Program-made: the position numbers and the translations under genes
Source of the DNA: Deltaproteobacteria bacterium
GTDB taxonomy: Bacteria; Desulfobacterota; GWC2-55-46
Reading direction: 5' to 3'
NCBI GenBank assembly: GCA_021825035.1
Contig: JAKAIQ010000050.1
Span: 1 to 11,368 of the forward strand
DNA length: 11,368 bases
Notes under the pieces: generated by a model
Seen by the model: only the letters and a program-made list of their open reading frames with translations
Told to the model about the DNA's origin: nothing
Databases searched by the model: none
Shown: positions 9,488-11,368 of the stretch, one piece after another
Numbering within the stretch: position 1 is the stretch's first letter
Layout of the letters: each line of letters starts with the position of its first letter

Positions 9488-11368
9488 ATGATGGTAAAGG
9501 CGTTGAGAGCGATAGTGATGTCGGTGACTGCTGCGGCCTGCGCGGTCTTTCTTGTCAGCGGGGCGGCAGGCGCGGCGACGCCGCTTCCTCGTGAGTTTCG
9601 GGCGGCCACGCAGCCTCCGGCGTACCCGGTCGCGCAGGCCATGCCGCCCTTTCCCCAGCCTGCGCCGCCGTCGCCTTTCCCCGGGCCCGGCCCGGCGCCT
9701 TTTCCGGTTACCGTGCCTCCTTACCCGCCTCCATCGCCGGTGAGAATCCCGAACGCCGGAGTGCAGGCGCTTGCCACCGGCCTTCCTTCGCCGTCGCACA
9801 TCACTGTGAAGGGCCGGCTTCTTATATGGTCTCAGGCCGGCGACAACCCCATAGAGAAGATGGGCGTGAACGGGGGAAAGCCTGTGCCGATGGCCATGAA
9901 TATCGGCGTGCCGGAAAACCTCTTCGTCGCAGGCAGGCATGTCTACTGGATAGACGGCGACAGGGTCAAGGATACCGACCTTGACACGGGCGTCACCGCC
10001 ATACTTTCCAAAGGAAAGCGAAATTTCGACGAATCCGCCATCGCCACGGACGGAAAAAACCTTTACTGGATAAATTCTCATTCGAACCCTGTCCGCCGTA
10101 CCATAAACAGCGTTCCACTGGCCGGAGGAGAATCCTCGGTAATCGCGCAAACCTCGAGAGAGATAGTCTCCCTCGCCTTTGATAAAGGGTTCGTATACTA
10201 TGAGGAGATTGAAGATGCCGGGCCGGCGGCTTCCGGCGTGCATGATAGTTTTATAATGAAAGTCCCGGCAACCGGCGGCCATGCGCTCACCGTCGTCGAT
10301 GCCGGACTAAACGGCCTTACGCCGACCAAAAACCCGCGGAAGCCTTCTCCAGCCTGGGAGGGCGCAGGCGGCATAGCGGTGACGAACGGCCACATATATT
10401 TCTCCGGGGCGGACGGCGCTTATAAACTTTACAGGGTTCCGGTCGATGGCGGGAAAGTCTCCGTCGTCGAGGAGCTTCCGGAGGCCGCCGTAAAAATAGT
10501 GGCAGACGCCCAGAACGTCTACTGGGCGGACTCCGTTTCGATAAGCAGGCTTTCCCTGAGCGGCGGGAAGGCGGTCGTTCTGGCGGGCGCTCTCCATTCT
10601 CCGGCTGATATCGCGGTGGGCGACGGGGGCGTTTACTGGACTGAGACCGTCTGTTGCGGACACGGCCAGAAAGGGTCGATAAAGGAGGTCCCCGCGGCAG
10701 GCGGGAAGATTTTGATTTTAGCTGCGGGTGTGGACGCGCCGGGCCCCATAGCGCTCGGCGGCCATGAAGTCTTCTGGGGCGAAGGCGGGACGACCGGGCT
10801 GGCCGAAGGGTTCGGAAGGATCGCTAACGTGCCGCAGCATGGCGGGGGCGCGGTTCGCACCGTGGCAAGCGGCATATCGAGCGACATGCCGCCTATAGCC
10901 GTCGTCGGACGCGACATTTTCGTGGCCGACAAATTCACGATAAAAAGAATACCCCTCTCCGGAGGGCAGGCCGAAAAGATGACGACCGCCGATTCCAATG
11001 TGGCGGATATTGCCGCGGACGGCCGGAACGTCTACTGGATAGAAGACCCGTTATCGGCCGTCATGATGGAGAAGATAACCGGAGGGCCCGTTATTACGCT
11101 CACGACAGGCAGGGGCCCGGCTGGACGTCTTGTCGTAGACAGCTCCAGCATATACTGGGTGGATCATTACGACACTATAAAAAAGATTGGCATCTCGAGC
11201 AGGGCCGAGAGCATAATCGGGCAGGACCTCGGATACGTGTCTGATATCGCTGTCAGCGGCATTAACGTATTCTTTCTCGAAAGCAACAGCAGGGACATAA
11301 GGAAAATCCCATCCTACGGCGGGCCGAGCCTGACGCTGGTGAGCTTCATAAACCCGCCCGGGTCCATA
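9488..11368 (+). CDS. Exported YWxD-repeat beta-propeller protein, C-terminally cut by window edge
   Basis: The frame is open from an ATG at 9488 (a second ATG follows at 9491) to the right edge: 627 codons with no stop. A stop directly before the ATG fixes the N-terminus; the ribosome binding site is weak. A signal peptide (VKALRAIV, then Ala/Val-rich to about residue 30) is followed by a Pro-rich linker (about 33-85). After it come about twelve repeats with an aromatic core like VYWID, LYWIN, VYWAD, VYWTE or IYWVD, mostly 38-49 residues apart (typically 40). Many are followed by KVPxxGG-type turns. This resembles YWTD/LDL-receptor-type and similar bacterial propellers. Each propeller usually has six blades, so two propellers fit. 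A Cys-Cys pair (VCCGHG) lies near repeat 7. The protein is probably periplasmic or surface-exposed; ligand unknown. Confidence 0.85.
   Translation, partial: MMVKALRAIVMSVTAAACAVFLVSGAAGAATPLPREFRAATQPPAYPVAQAMPPFPQPAPPSPFPGPGPAPFPVTVPPYPPPSPVRIPNAGVQALATGLPSPSHITVKGRLLIWSQAGDNPIEKMGVNGGKPVPMAMNIGVPENLFVAGRHVYWIDGDRVKDTDLDTGVTAILSKGKRNFDESAIATDGKNLYWINSHSNPVRRTINSVPLAGGESSVIAQTSREIVSLAFDKGFVYYEEIEDAGPAASGVHDSFIMKVPATGGHALTVVDAGLNGLTPTKNPRKPSPAWEGAGGIAVTNGHIYFSGADGAYKLYRVPVDGGKVSVVEELPEAAVKIVADAQNVYWADSVSISRLSLSGGKAVVLAGALHSPADIAVGDGGVYWTETVCCGHGQKGSIKEVPAAGGKILILAAGVDAPGPIALGGHEVFWGEGGTTGLAEGFGRIANVPQHGGGAVRTVASGISSDMPPIAVVGRDIFVADKFTIKRIPLSGGQAEKMTTADSNVADIAADGRNVYWIEDPLSAVMMEKITGGPVITLTTGRGPAGRLVVDSSSIYWVDHYDTIKKIGISSRAESIIGQDLGYVSDIAVSGINVFFLESNSRDIRKIPSYGGPSLTLVSFINPPGSI

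Noticed and set aside
9449..10282. Minus-strand frame of 277 residues
   Set aside because: It lies antisense to the propeller gene; its Arg-rich end mirrors the Pro-rich linker of the real gene.

Overview
The window looks like chromosomal DNA of a Gram-negative (diderm) bacterium. It encodes a Pal-type outer-membrane lipoprotein, a second small lipoprotein, several Sec-exported proteins and an undecaprenyl-diphosphate phosphatase. The DNA is fairly GC-rich, but the genes use ATA (Ile), AAG and AGG heavily, and the promoters are plain TTGACA/TATAAT-like. The mix of PilZ, an IscR-like Rrf2 regulator, an SmbP-like protein and a YWxD-repeat propeller would suit a deltaproteobacterial or Nitrospirota-like lineage. 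That placement is inference; no rRNA or other decisive marker is present. I saw no tRNA, CRISPR array, insertion sequence or phage gene.

Layout. Positions 1-1000 hold the start of an exported protein leaving leftward, a structured intergenic region and a possible leaderless exported protein. Positions 1012-2643 hold pal, a clear terminator and a divergent isoprenoid-synthase-fold protein. Positions 2644-3000 are rich in hairpins and may hold a small ORF. Positions 3001-4140 hold a PilZ protein with a coding-like in-frame continuation after its amber stop, then a secreted SnoaL/NTF2-like protein with its own strong promoter. Positions 4321-6346 hold uppP (leftward), diverging from a DUF3568-type lipoprotein followed by a rhodanese-domain protein. 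Positions 6449-7492 are a leftward unit of rrf2 and cupin, with a consensus promoter, a four-half-site operator and a terminator. Positions 7569-8440 hold an SmbP-like histidine-heptad protein and a zinc-ribbon protein, both leftward. Positions 8831-9295 encode a SpeD (AdoMet decarboxylase) homologue lacking the pyruvoyl serine and the catalytic cysteine. Position 9488 to the right edge is a large exported YWxD-repeat protein that runs off the window.

The genes do not form one obvious pathway; most are short units with their own promoters. Three themes stand out. First, several enzyme-family proteins lack key residues: the SpeD homologue, the rhodanese and the isoprenoid synthase. Second, metal or redox proteins cluster at 6.5-8.4 kb: an IscR-like regulator, a cupin, the SmbP-like protein and a zinc ribbon. 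Third, promoters with a perfect TTGACA box and a 16-bp spacer recur. The strongest candidate for something undescribed is the SpeD-fold protein without self-processing residues. Next are the PilZ amber continuation and the exported propeller with about twelve repeats.
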